A stretch of DNA of 13,743 nt from Actinomycetota bacterium (lineage in GTDB: Bacteria > Actinomycetota > Actinomycetes > Actinomycetales > Microbacteriaceae): NCBI GenBank assembly GCA_016870695.1, contig VGAV01000023.1:1-13743 (forward strand), read 5' to 3'. The translations under genes were made by a program, and so were the position numbers. The notes below the pieces were generated by a model. That model was not told the origin of the DNA and did not search any database. It saw only the letters and a list, made by a program, of their open reading frames with translations. Positions 6,449 through 13,743 of the stretch are shown in pieces; within the stretch, counting starts at the first letter, position 1; the number at the start of each line of letters is the position of its first letter.

Positions 6449-8239
6449 TCGCATTCCGACGACGCCCTGACACGCTGGTGGCGTGCGCTGAGCCTCCGGG
6501 CCAAGGTCACCGGCGTCACCGTCACGCTCCTGGCGGTCGGGCTGTTCGCGGCGGGGATCGGCACGATGGTGTTCCTGCGCACGACGCTCGTGAACAGCCT
6601 GGACGAGCAGCTCGGCCAGCAGGCGGCCAGCAGCGTCGCGAGCAGCGTGTTCACCTGGTCGGAGGTGGACGGCGAGGTCGCCTTCACGCAGGTCGACAAC
6701 GTCGCGCAGATCGGCTCGATGGTCGCGGTCTACGGGCCGCCGGACGGGGAGCGCAAGGCGTTCTACAACGGCACCAACGCCAAGGGTCTGCCGCAGCTGC
6801 CCGAGACGTACCCGCTCGAGCAGATGTACCTCGACCTCGGCAAGCGGATCGATCTGGAGAACCCGGACACGGGTGAGCACTTCCTCGCCCGCGTCGACCT
6901 GCTGACGATCAACGGGACCGTCTACACGCAGATGGTGATCCAGCCGCTCGCGCCCACCGATCGCATCGTCGCGGCGTACGTCGGCATCTACGGCTTCGTC
7001 GCGCTGCTGATCCTCATCGCCAGTGCCCTCCTGACGCGGTGGCTGGTGACCTTGACGTTCCGCAGCCTGGGCCAGGTGGAGACGACGGCCATGGACATCG
7101 CCGCGGGCGACTTCAGCCAGCGCCTCACCGACATCGTGCCCGGCACCGAGGTGGGACGCCTCAAGACCGCCATCAACGCCATGCTCACGCGCATCGACGG
7201 CGCCCTCGGGCAGCGCGACGCGACCGTGCGGCAGATGCGGCGCTTCATCGGCGACGCCAGCCACGAGCTGCGGACGCCGCTCGTGACGATGCGCGGGTAC
7301 GCGGAGCTGTACCGCATGGGCGCGATCCGGTCCGAGCAGGACGTGTCGCAGTCGATGGAGCGCATCGAGAAGGAGGCGATCCGGATGGGCGCGCTCGTCG
7401 AGGACCTCCTCGCGCTCGCGCGCCTGGACGAGCGCCGCGACGTCACGATCATCCCGTTGGATCTGCGACCGATCGCACGCGACGCCGCGCTCGACGTCCG
7501 CGCCGCCGCCCCGCAGCGCGAGGTGACCGTGGACGACACGACGACGCGCGACGCCGTCGTGCTGCCGGTCATGTCGCTCGACGGCTCGGTGCTCCCGGCA
7601 TCCGATTCCCCCGACACCCCGGCGGAGGAGGGTCCCGCGCCTCGACGGCGGTCCGCGCCGGCGACCTCGGCGATGGCGATCGCCCGTCTGTCCCGGTTCC
7701 GCCGTCGACCGAAGGAGAACGGCGAGACCGGCCCGGTCGACGCCGCCGCGTCGGCGAGCGGGACCGCTCCGGGCATCCTGGGCGCGCCCCGCCCGGCCCC
7801 CATCGTCCTCGGCGACGAGAACCGCGTGCGACAGGTCGTCACGAACCTCCTCGGCAACGCGCGGCGCTTCACGCCCGACGACTCCCCCATCGGCCTGAGG
7901 GTGGGAGTGGATGCCGCCGCCGACATGGGATGGATCGAGATCATCGACCATGGCGAGGGCGTGCCGGAGCAGATCCGCGAGCAGATCTTCCAGCGGTTCT
8001 GGCGGGCGGACACGTCCCGCACCCGCGAGACCGGCGGGTCCGGGCTGGGCCTGTCGATCGTGGCATCCATCGTCGACCTGCTGCACGGCACGGTCGAGGT
8101 CGTCGACACCCCGGGCGGAGGGGCGACGTTCCGCGTCTCGCTGCCGCTCGCGCACCGCCGCGAGGCCGCCGAGCACGCGTCGATCGAGACGCAGCCGCTG
8201 GAGCGCCTGCCCGAGGACGCCCCGCCCCCGCAGGCCTGA
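6446..8239 (+). CDS. Membrane sensor histidine kinase, partner of the upstream response regulator
   Basis: 597 residues from the CTG start. The order is: short cytosolic N-terminus (SHSDDALTRWWRALSLRAK), TM1 about 21-44, extracytoplasmic sensor about 45-172, TM2 about 174-199, HAMP about 200-252, HisKA with FIGDASHELRTPL (phospho-acceptor H273), and HATPase_c with N-box N471 (NLLGNARRF), G1 box D501 (DHGEGVPE) and G2 box GGSGLGLS (530-537). An unusual low-complexity, Pro/Ala/Arg-rich stretch of about 88 residues (about 363-450) separates the start of the ATPase domain from the VLGDENRVRQ segment before the N-box. Starting at the ATG at 6566 would remove most of TM1, so CTG 6446 is preferred. 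It forms an operon with the regulator. The signal sensed is unknown. Confidence 0.92.
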   Translation: MSHSDDALTRWWRALSLRAKVTGVTVTLLAVGLFAAGIGTMVFLRTTLVNSLDEQLGQQAASSVASSVFTWSEVDGEVAFTQVDNVAQIGSMVAVYGPPDGERKAFYNGTNAKGLPQLPETYPLEQMYLDLGKRIDLENPDTGEHFLARVDLLTINGTVYTQMVIQPLAPTDRIVAAYVGIYGFVALLILIASALLTRWLVTLTFRSLGQVETTAMDIAAGDFSQRLTDIVPGTEVGRLKTAINAMLTRIDGALGQRDATVRQMRRFIGDASHELRTPLVTMRGYAELYRMGAIRSEQDVSQSMERIEKEAIRMGALVEDLLALARLDERRDVTIIPLDLRPIARDAALDVRAAAPQREVTVDDTTTRDAVVLPVMSLDGSVLPASDSPDTPAEEGPAPRRRSAPATSAMAIARLSRFRRRPKENGETGPVDAAASASGTAPGILGAPRPAPIVLGDENRVRQVVTNLLGNARRFTPDDSPIGLRVGVDAAADMGWIEIIDHGEGVPEQIREQIFQRFWRADTSRTRETGGSGLGLSIVASIVDLLHGTVEVVDTPGGGATFRVSLPLAHRREAAEHASIETQPLERLPEDAPPPQA

Positions 8240-8279
8240 CCCCGCGCTCTCCTCCGCCGGGTCGCTCCCCCGCACCGGC

Positions 8280-8344
8280 GCTGAGTTGGCGCAAATGCAC
8301 GCCGCACGCCCCGCGGGATGTACATCTGCGCCAAGTCACGGCCC
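8280..8344. repeat. Palindromic intergenic repeat, copy 1
   Basis: A 65-nt unit whose ends are inverted repeats: 8283-8300 (GAGTTGGCGCAAATGCAC) against 8320-8337, with 15 of 18 pairs matching and a 19-nt loop. It is about 80% identical (52/65 by hand) to the unit at 8359. It lies between the kinase stop and the groEL terminator, with no ORF of merit. It resembles a REP-like element. Confidence 0.7.
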
Positions 8345-8358
8345 CCGCCGTAAGCCCC

Positions 8359-8423
8359 GCTGAGGTGGCGCGCACGCACGCGGAACGCCCCGCTGGGCGT
8401 CCATCTGCGCCACCTCGCGGCCC
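8359..8423. repeat. Palindromic intergenic repeat, copy 2
   Basis: The second 65-nt unit, 79 nt after the first in the same orientation. Its arms are 8362-8381 and 8397-8416 (16 of 20 pairs, 10-bp perfect outer stem GAGGTGGCGC, 15-nt loop). Some positions that differ between copies differ in both arms (for example the TTGG/CCAA versus GTGG/CCAC base of the stem), so pairing has partly been kept. Confidence 0.7.
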
Positions 8424-8468
8424 TGCGGGCGCGCTGACACGGCCCGGCGACACCGCCCCGGAACGGCA

Positions 8469-8498
8469 GAACGCCCCCTCCCGAAGGAGGGGGCGTTC
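8469..8498 (-). terminator. groEL terminator hairpin
   Basis: A perfect 13-bp stem (8469-8481 with 8486-8498, arm GAACGCCCCCTCC) and a 4-nt loop, 18 nt downstream of the groEL stop. It may also serve the two-component operon arriving from the other side. Confidence 0.85.
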
Positions 8499-8515
8499 AG
8501 AACCTCAGGCGTGGA

Positions 8516-10306
<1,791 letters not shown>

Positions 10307-10510
10307 TCAGGCGGTCAGACGCACCGACTCGGCCTGCGGGCCCTTCTGCCCGGTGCCGATGGTGAACTCCACCGACTGGCCCTCCTCGAGGACACGGAAC
10401 CCCGACATCTCGATGTTCGAGTAGTGCACGAAGACATCCTGACCGTCTGCGACGGTGATGAATCCGAAACCCTTCTCGGCGTTGAACCATTTGACGGTGC
10501 CCTGCGTCAT
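10307..10510 (-). CDS. CspA-type cold-shock protein
   Basis: 67 residues, a single cold-shock OB-fold that binds single-stranded RNA/DNA in the cytosol and melts RNA structure. It has [16 protein letters not shown] with RNP1 KGFGFIT (about 15-21) and RNP2 DVFVHYS, ending in [11 protein letters not shown]. Start: ATG 10508-10510 with AGGAG 6 nt upstream; the frame is open another 15 codons but those are not conserved-looking. It is a monocistronic unit with its own -10 element and terminator between the LytR_C gene and groEL. Confidence 0.96.
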   Translation of the reverse strand: MTQGTVKWFNAEKGFGFITVADGQDVFVHYSNIEMSGFRVLEEGQSVEFTIGTGQKGPQAESVRLTA

Positions 10511-10540
10511 GCGAATCTCCTGTTGCTGAACGACGAGGTC

Positions 10541-10546
10541 ATCGTA
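10541..10546 (-). promoter_or_regulatory. -10 element TACGAT of the small cold-shock gene
   Basis: TACGAT on the minus strand fits TANNNT and gives a leader of about 24 nt containing AGGAG. No convincing -35 is seen. If this is the promoter, there is no long E. coli-type cspA leader. Confidence 0.45.
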
Positions 10547-10614
10547 TGCACGCACGGGCGGCCCGAACCGGGCTGGAAGGCCATTGTTGACGCGGGTGCC
10601 GCGAGAGATTTACC

Positions 10615-10631
10615 GCCCCGAAACACGGGGC
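10615..10631 (-). terminator. Weak hairpin downstream of the LytR_C gene
   Basis: GCCCCG/CGGGGC, 6-bp stem with a 5-nt loop, about 100 nt after the LytR_C stop. It is the best terminator candidate in the 223-nt gap 10511-10733, which otherwise holds only the csp promoter. Confidence 0.35.
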
Positions 10632-10733
10632 CTCGCCCGGGGGGATGAGAGGGATGCCAGGGCCTTCCCGACCGCCGGAGGTCGACGATCGACTCCCCTC
10701 TCCCCGGTCGCGACGGACGTCCGGTGCGCGCGC

Positions 10734-11321
10734 TCAGGCGGCCGGCGCCGCGGGGACGCGATCGAGCCCGATGACGACGACGAGCTGTCGCGTCTGCGCC
10801 TCGTCGTCGGGGGTGTTGGGGTCGTCCGCGGGCTGCAGGAAGTCGTTCTGCGCGATCTCCGCCCCGCCGATGGCCTGCGCCAGGCCGAGCGCCGCCGCCT
10901 CGTCCTCCGGACGGACGTAGTAGACGGTCGTCGTCGCGAAGTCCGTGCTGTCGGAGTCGCCCGTCACCACGGTGTCGCCCGACCACCCGGCGGCGACGAT
11001 CTGGTCGCGCAGCTGAGTGGCGAGCCCGTCCTGGCCGGTGCCGTTGAGCACGACGACCGAGAACGACGTGTCGACCACCCCCGCCACGGTGGGGGTCGGC
11101 GTGGGCTGCGCGATGCTGTCGTGCCCGCCCAGCGAGATGCGGCCCGAGGCGACGAGCGTGCCGAAGATGCCCGCGGCGATGAGCACGACGGTCAGGACCG
11201 CCGCCCAGAGGAAGACCATCCAGCCGCGGAGCCCCGGGTTCTCGGCGCGGTGGGCGCCGACGCGTCCGGAGTCCGTCGACAGGTCGTCGAACCGATCCCG
11301 AGGGAAAGTCGATCTGGCCAT
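10734..11321 (-). CDS. VirR-like single-pass membrane protein with LytR_C domain
   Basis: 195 residues. A cytosolic N-terminus (1-33), one membrane helix (about 34-57, MVFLWAAVLTVVLIAAGIFG), a Pro/Thr linker (72-79) and an extracytoplasmic LytR_C domain (about 86-187: SFSVVVLNGTGQDGLA, TTTVYYVRPEDEAAALGLAQ, QLVVVIGLD). LytR_C occurs at the end of LCP cell-wall ligases and in stand-alone anchored proteins such as M. tuberculosis VirR (Rv0431), which affects envelope and vesicle formation. VirR also sits beside a DUF3263 gene (Rv0430), as here, so this is a likely positional counterpart. No LCP catalytic domain is present. The ATG (11319-11321) has a -10 element 6 nt upstream and no Shine-Dalgarno sequence. 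Confidence 0.88.
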   Translation of the reverse strand: MARSTFPRDRFDDLSTDSGRVGAHRAENPGLRGWMVFLWAAVLTVVLIAAGIFGTLVASGRISLGGHDSIAQPTPTPTVAGVVDTSFSVVVLNGTGQDGLATQLRDQIVAAGWSGDTVVTGDSDSTDFATTTVYYVRPEDEAAALGLAQAIGGAEIAQNDFLQPADDPNTPDDEAQTRQLVVVIGLDRVPAAPAA

Positions 11322-11327
11322 TGGACG

Positions 11328-11333
11328 ATGCTA
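11328..11333 (-). promoter_or_regulatory. -10 element TAGCAT, leaderless start of the LytR_C gene
   Basis: On the minus strand TAGCAT ends 6 nt before the ATG at 11321, with no ribosome-binding site between. This gives the gene its own start even though it lies 62 nt after the DUF3263 gene. Confidence 0.6.
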
Positions 11334-11383
11334 TCGGTCGCGCCTACGGGCGCCCGTCGCACCCCGATCCGCGCGTGCGGCCG

Positions 11384-11638
11384 TCATCGCGCCGCGGTTC
11401 GACCGAGACGGGCCTCGCGTGACGCGGCCGCACCGTCACGGGCGCGCCGGAGCCGGCGGACCAGCATGGGATCGGCCGCGAGGGCGTCGGCCGTGTCGAT
11501 CAGCCGACCGAGCAGCTGGTAGTAGCGCGCCGGGGCGAGGCCGAACTCCGCGCGGATCGCCTCCTCCTTGGCACCGCCGTGCCGCCGCCACTCCGCCTCG
11601 AAGGCGAGGAAGGCGCGGTCGCGGTCTGTCAGAGGCAC
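11384..11638 (-). CDS. DUF3263 family small protein
   Basis: 84 residues. Conserved family features are LTDRDRAFLAFEAEW at the N-terminus, GAKEEAIRAEFGLAPARYYQ (about 22-41), and DPMLVRRLRRAR. The middle looks like a helix-turn-helix, so DNA binding is plausible, though not shown. The last 17 residues are basic and Ala-rich. GTG start at 11636-11638, 9 nt after the DUF2332 stop, implying one transcript. The pair DUF3263 then LytR_C is conserved in actinobacteria (Rv0430-Rv0431). Confidence 0.88.
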   Translation of the reverse strand: MPLTDRDRAFLAFEAEWRRHGGAKEEAIRAEFGLAPARYYQLLGRLIDTADALAADPMLVRRLRRARDGAAASREARLGRTAAR

Positions 11639-11647
11639 GCTCCGACG

Positions 11648-12640
11648 CTACTGCGGCGAGGGAGAGGATCCCGGATGCCACGCCACCGACGCCCCGAGCG
11701 GGTCGACGGCCGCGAGCACCTGCCCGTCGAGGGCGAGAGCGAACCCGCCCGGCCACGTGTCGGCGACGGGGGCGAGCCCGTCATGGAGGCCGACGGGGTC
11801 GATCGTGATCCACCGGCCCGCCGCCCGCGCCGCCGCGACGACGTCCGCCCGGTGCGGGGCGGGGACGTGCGGGAGAACCCCCGGCGTCGTCACGACGAGA
11901 GTGGCACCGGCCGGTGCCCGCGCGGCCAGCTCCGGCAGAGCCGCCGCGCCGTCGCCGCGGACGAGGAGCGGCGGGTCCGCCGCGGCGATGTCCAGAGCCG
12001 CCTCGACGCGTTCACGTCGCCCCGTCTCCCCCGGCCACACCAGACCCGTGAGCCAGGCCCGCGTGTCCGCCTCCCGCGGGTCGAGCGGGTTCAGGTCGAT
12101 GCCGGCCCGCCAGACGACCTCCGGCAGCCGCAGCGCCGGCCCACCGGAGAGCACGGCCTCCAGCACGACGGGGCTCTCCCCGCCGGGCGGGTCGAGTCGG
12201 CGCACCCGCCCGTCGGCGGCCGTGTAGCGGTACGAGTAGCGGTCGGGGTACAGGCACAGGCCCGCGCTCGCCCCGACCTCCAGCAGGGCGATCGGCCCGG
12301 GGATGAGCGCGAGGGCGGGCAGCAGTGCCGCGCAGCGCAGCGGCTCGTTCGTCTGCACGCTGCGCCGCGCGCACTCCGCCCCGACCTTGTCCGCGTGACG
12401 GCGCACCCACTCCGCCCAGGCGCCGAGGTCGTCCTCCGGAGCCCCGAGCAGCCGCATGACCGCGAAGACCAGCGGGGGTTGACGACGGTTCGCCGGCACG
12501 GCGGTCAGCGCCTCGGCGAGCCCGCGGTCGTCGGCGATCGCCTGCGCCCACGCGCCGTACAGCACCGACCGGCCCGGGGCCTCGTCGCGCGCGAAGCGCG
12601 CGAACCGCGCGGCGACCGCGGTCGCGGCATCCATGTCCAT
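11648..12640 (-). CDS. DUF2332 family protein
   Basis: 330 residues, cytosolic, no membrane segment. Family-like motifs are VQTNEPLRCAALLPAL, then LLEVGASAGLCL (E121-G123-G127) followed by YPDRYSYRY, then GIDLNPLDP and a C-terminal region with LVVTTPGVLPHVP. The E-x-G-x-x-x-G after a hydrophobic strand, with GIDLNPLD later, resembles a Rossmann/SAM-methyltransferase site; that is inference, since the family has no function I know of. It starts at ATG 12638-12640, with a second ATG two codons in (MDMD). A -10 element ends 6 nt before the first ATG. It heads the operon with DUF3263 and is divergent from msrB. Confidence 0.87.
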   Translation of the reverse strand: MDMDAATAVAARFARFARDEAPGRSVLYGAWAQAIADDRGLAEALTAVPANRRQPPLVFAVMRLLGAPEDDLGAWAEWVRRHADKVGAECARRSVQTNEPLRCAALLPALALIPGPIALLEVGASAGLCLYPDRYSYRYTAADGRVRRLDPPGGESPVVLEAVLSGGPALRLPEVVWRAGIDLNPLDPREADTRAWLTGLVWPGETGRRERVEAALDIAAADPPLLVRGDGAAALPELAARAPAGATLVVTTPGVLPHVPAPHRADVVAAARAAGRWITIDPVGLHDGLAPVADTWPGGFALALDGQVLAAVDPLGASVAWHPGSSPSPQ

Positions 12641-12646
12641 CCGGCG

Positions 12647-12652
12647 ATTATG
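12647..12652 (-). promoter_or_regulatory. -10 element CATAAT, leaderless start of the DUF2332 gene
   Basis: On the minus strand CATAAT ends 6 nt before the ATG at 12640, and no Shine-Dalgarno sequence lies between. It is one of two divergent promoters in the 74-nt gap. Confidence 0.55.
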
Positions 12653-12684
12653 CCGTCGGTGCGCCGCCGCCCGACGCGAGACGA

Positions 12685-12690
12685 GAGAAT
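12685..12690 (+). promoter_or_regulatory. -10 element GAGAAT for msrB, with a leader and ribosome-binding site
   Basis: GAGAAT would give a leader of about 18 nt containing AAGGAAG (12703-12709) before the ATG at 12715. Unlike the other start sites noted in this window, this one has a leader. The -10 lacks the first T of TANNNT, so it is a weaker call. Confidence 0.4.
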
Positions 12691-12714
12691 GGTCGTCGGA
12701 GAAAGGAAGTCCCC

Positions 12715-13134
12715 ATGTCTTACGCCGTCGAAAAGTCCGACGACCAGTGGCGTGCCGAGCTCACGCCCGAGCAGTACGCGGTGCTCCGCCAGGCCGGAAC
12801 CGAGCGCGCGTGGACCGGTGAGCTGCTCGACGAGAGCCGTGCCGGCCTCTACACCTGCGCCGCCTGCGGCGCGGAGCTGTTCCAGAGCGGGACGAAGTTC
12901 GACTCGCACTGCGGGTGGCCGAGCTTCTACGAGTCGGTCCGCCCCGAGGCGGTCGAGCTCATCGAGGACAACAGCCACGGCATGCAGCGCACCGAGGTCC
13001 GCTGCGCCAACTGCGGCTCGCACCTGGGGCACGTCTTCCCCGACGGCTTCGGCACGCCGACCGGCGACCGGTACTGCATGAACTCGCTGTCTCTGAACTT
13101 CGCCCCCGCCGACGCCCCCGCGAACGAGGCATGA
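12715..13134 (+). CDS. msrB: Peptide-methionine (R)-S-oxide reductase MsrB
   Basis: 139 residues, normal length. It reduces methionine-R-sulfoxide in oxidised proteins, using thioredoxin as the electron donor, in the cytosol. Zinc cysteines are C48/C51 (CAAC) and C97/C100 (CANC); the catalytic cysteine is C121 in RYCMNSLSLNF; C66 in HCGWPSF is the usual resolving position. All are intact. Start ATG 12715, with a good ribosome-binding site at 12703-12709. It overlaps the following nitroreductase-family gene by four bases (ATGA), so the two are translated together. Confidence 0.97.
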   Translation: MSYAVEKSDDQWRAELTPEQYAVLRQAGTERAWTGELLDESRAGLYTCAACGAELFQSGTKFDSHCGWPSFYESVRPEAVELIEDNSHGMQRTEVRCANCGSHLGHVFPDGFGTPTGDRYCMNSLSLNFAPADAPANEA

Positions 13135-13700
13135 GCGCCCTCGAGGCGATGCGCGACCGGCGCTCCTGGTCGAAGGTCACCGACGAGGCGCCCACCGGAC
13201 CGGAGCTCGAGGCGTTCGTCGCCGCGGCCGGTCGCGTCGCCGACCACAAGTCGCTCCGTCCCTGGCGTCTCATCGAGATCCGCGGCGCCGACCGCGACGT
13301 CCTGGCGCGCGCTCTGAATAAGGCCGACGGGAAGAAGGGCTACTCCTCCAAGCCCCGCCGTGCGCCGCTCATCATCGCGGTCGTGGCCGACCTCGGCTCG
13401 AAGAGGATCCCCGCCTGGGAGCAGGAGGCCGTGGCATCCGGTGTCGCGCACATGCTCAGCCTCGCGCTCGACGAGGCGGGCTTCGGCGTGTTCTGGCGCA
13501 CCGACGACAACACCCGCAGCAAGGCCCTCGCCAAGGCGCACGGTCTGTCGAAGTCCGAGGTGCTCCTCGGCTGGCTGTACGTGGGCGGCAAGCCCCCGCG
13601 GTCGCGTCCCGTCCGTCGGAAGACGGTGGATGCCGCGAAGCACCTGTCCCGCATGCCGTCCGGCCGCCGCCGGTCGAAGAAGAGCGTCGACGCGGGCTGA
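13131..13700 (+). CDS. Nitroreductase-family protein (YdjA-like), FMN-dependent
   Basis: 189 residues. It begins MSALEAMRDRRSWSKVTDEAPTG, and DHKSLRPWRLIEIRG (about 40-54) is the YdjA-type signature after the RRS FMN-contact motif. SKPRRAPLIIAVVADL (about 75-90) and EQEAVASGVAHMLSLALDEAG (about 101-121), then GVFWRT and LLGWLYVG, complete a short nitroreductase fold, which is normally a homodimer binding FMN and using NAD(P)H. A basic tail (RRRSKKSVDAG) ends it. The substrate is not evident. Its ATG at 13131 overlaps the msrB stop (ATGA), which suggests a joint role in redox stress. A longer frame upstream is out-of-frame msrB. Confidence 0.9.
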   Translation: MSALEAMRDRRSWSKVTDEAPTGPELEAFVAAAGRVADHKSLRPWRLIEIRGADRDVLARALNKADGKKGYSSKPRRAPLIIAVVADLGSKRIPAWEQEAVASGVAHMLSLALDEAGFGVFWRTDDNTRSKALAKAHGLSKSEVLLGWLYVGGKPPRSRPVRRKTVDAAKHLSRMPSGRRRSKKSVDAG

Positions 13701-13743
13701 CGCGCCTCGCCGGGCGATCGGCGCCGGCATCCGCCCTGGTTCA

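Noticed and set aside
2154..6473. A 4.3-kb open frame (1439 codons) on the minus strand across the helicase genes and response regulator
   Set aside because: It is antisense to three well-supported genes, and its composition (Arg/Gly/Val/Asp-rich, no domains) is what GC-rich codon bias produces on the opposite strand.
8240..8480. Short protein-coding gene in the kinase-groEL gap
   Set aside because: Open frames there are run-ons of other frames; the palindromic repeat units explain the sequence better.
10507..10584. A 25-codon open frame upstream of the small csp, ending in ATGA over its start codon, as a leader peptide
   Set aside because: No Shine-Dalgarno sequence before it, and the better -10 element lies inside it, so it would mostly not be transcribed.
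13701..13743. Window tail after the nitroreductase gene
   Set aside because: Only 43 nt; contains one GGCATCC copy but no supportable terminator or gene start.

Overview
This is a GC-rich (about 70%) chromosomal window from an actinobacterium, most likely a Microbacteriaceae member close to Microbacterium. The pointers are GAC/GCC-type codon use, actinobacteria-specific families (DUF3027, DUF3263, VirR-like LytR_C, two-domain cold-shock protein, bacterial XPB helicase) and several leaderless TANNNT promoters. I see no phage, IS, CRISPR, tRNA or rRNA. The gene content is core, not a mobile island.

Layout. 2-712: 3' end of serC on +. 776-1820 (- strand): an extended cold-shock protein overlapping a DUF3027 gene with a very acidic repetitive tail; it converges with serC on a shared hairpin. 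1931-5669 (+): a two-helix membrane protein, a helicase-associated-domain protein and an XPB-type helicase. 5739-8239 (+): an OmpR/PhoP-type response regulator and its sensor kinase; the kinase appears to start at CTG. 8240-8515: intergenic, with two copies of a palindromic repeat and the groEL terminator. 8516-10510 (-): groEL under two tandem CIRCE operators, then a small CspA-type protein with its own terminator. 10734-12640 (-): VirR-like LytR_C membrane protein, DUF3263 protein and DUF2332 protein. 12715-13700 (+): msrB overlapping a nitroreductase-family gene by ATGA. 13701-13743 holds nothing I recognise.

How the parts work together. The helicase-associated protein and XPB share a homologous domain and probably form one DNA-repair module, as Rv0862c/Rv0861c do in Mycobacterium tuberculosis. 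cspB-like/DUF3027 near serC also resembles the M. tuberculosis Rv0861c-Rv0884c neighbourhood, and DUF3263 + LytR_C near groEL resembles Rv0430-Rv0431-Rv0440. Cold-shock, chaperonin and methionine sulfoxide repair genes give the window a stress flavour, but they are separate transcription units.

I do not see a clearly new multi-gene system. The observations most worth checking are the CTG start of the kinase, a perfect 10-bp inverted repeat straddling the leaderless response-regulator promoter, five leaderless promoters, an over-represented GGATGCC motif that also forms hairpins, and the paired palindromic repeat downstream of the kinase. Comparisons to other genomes come from memory, not from a search.
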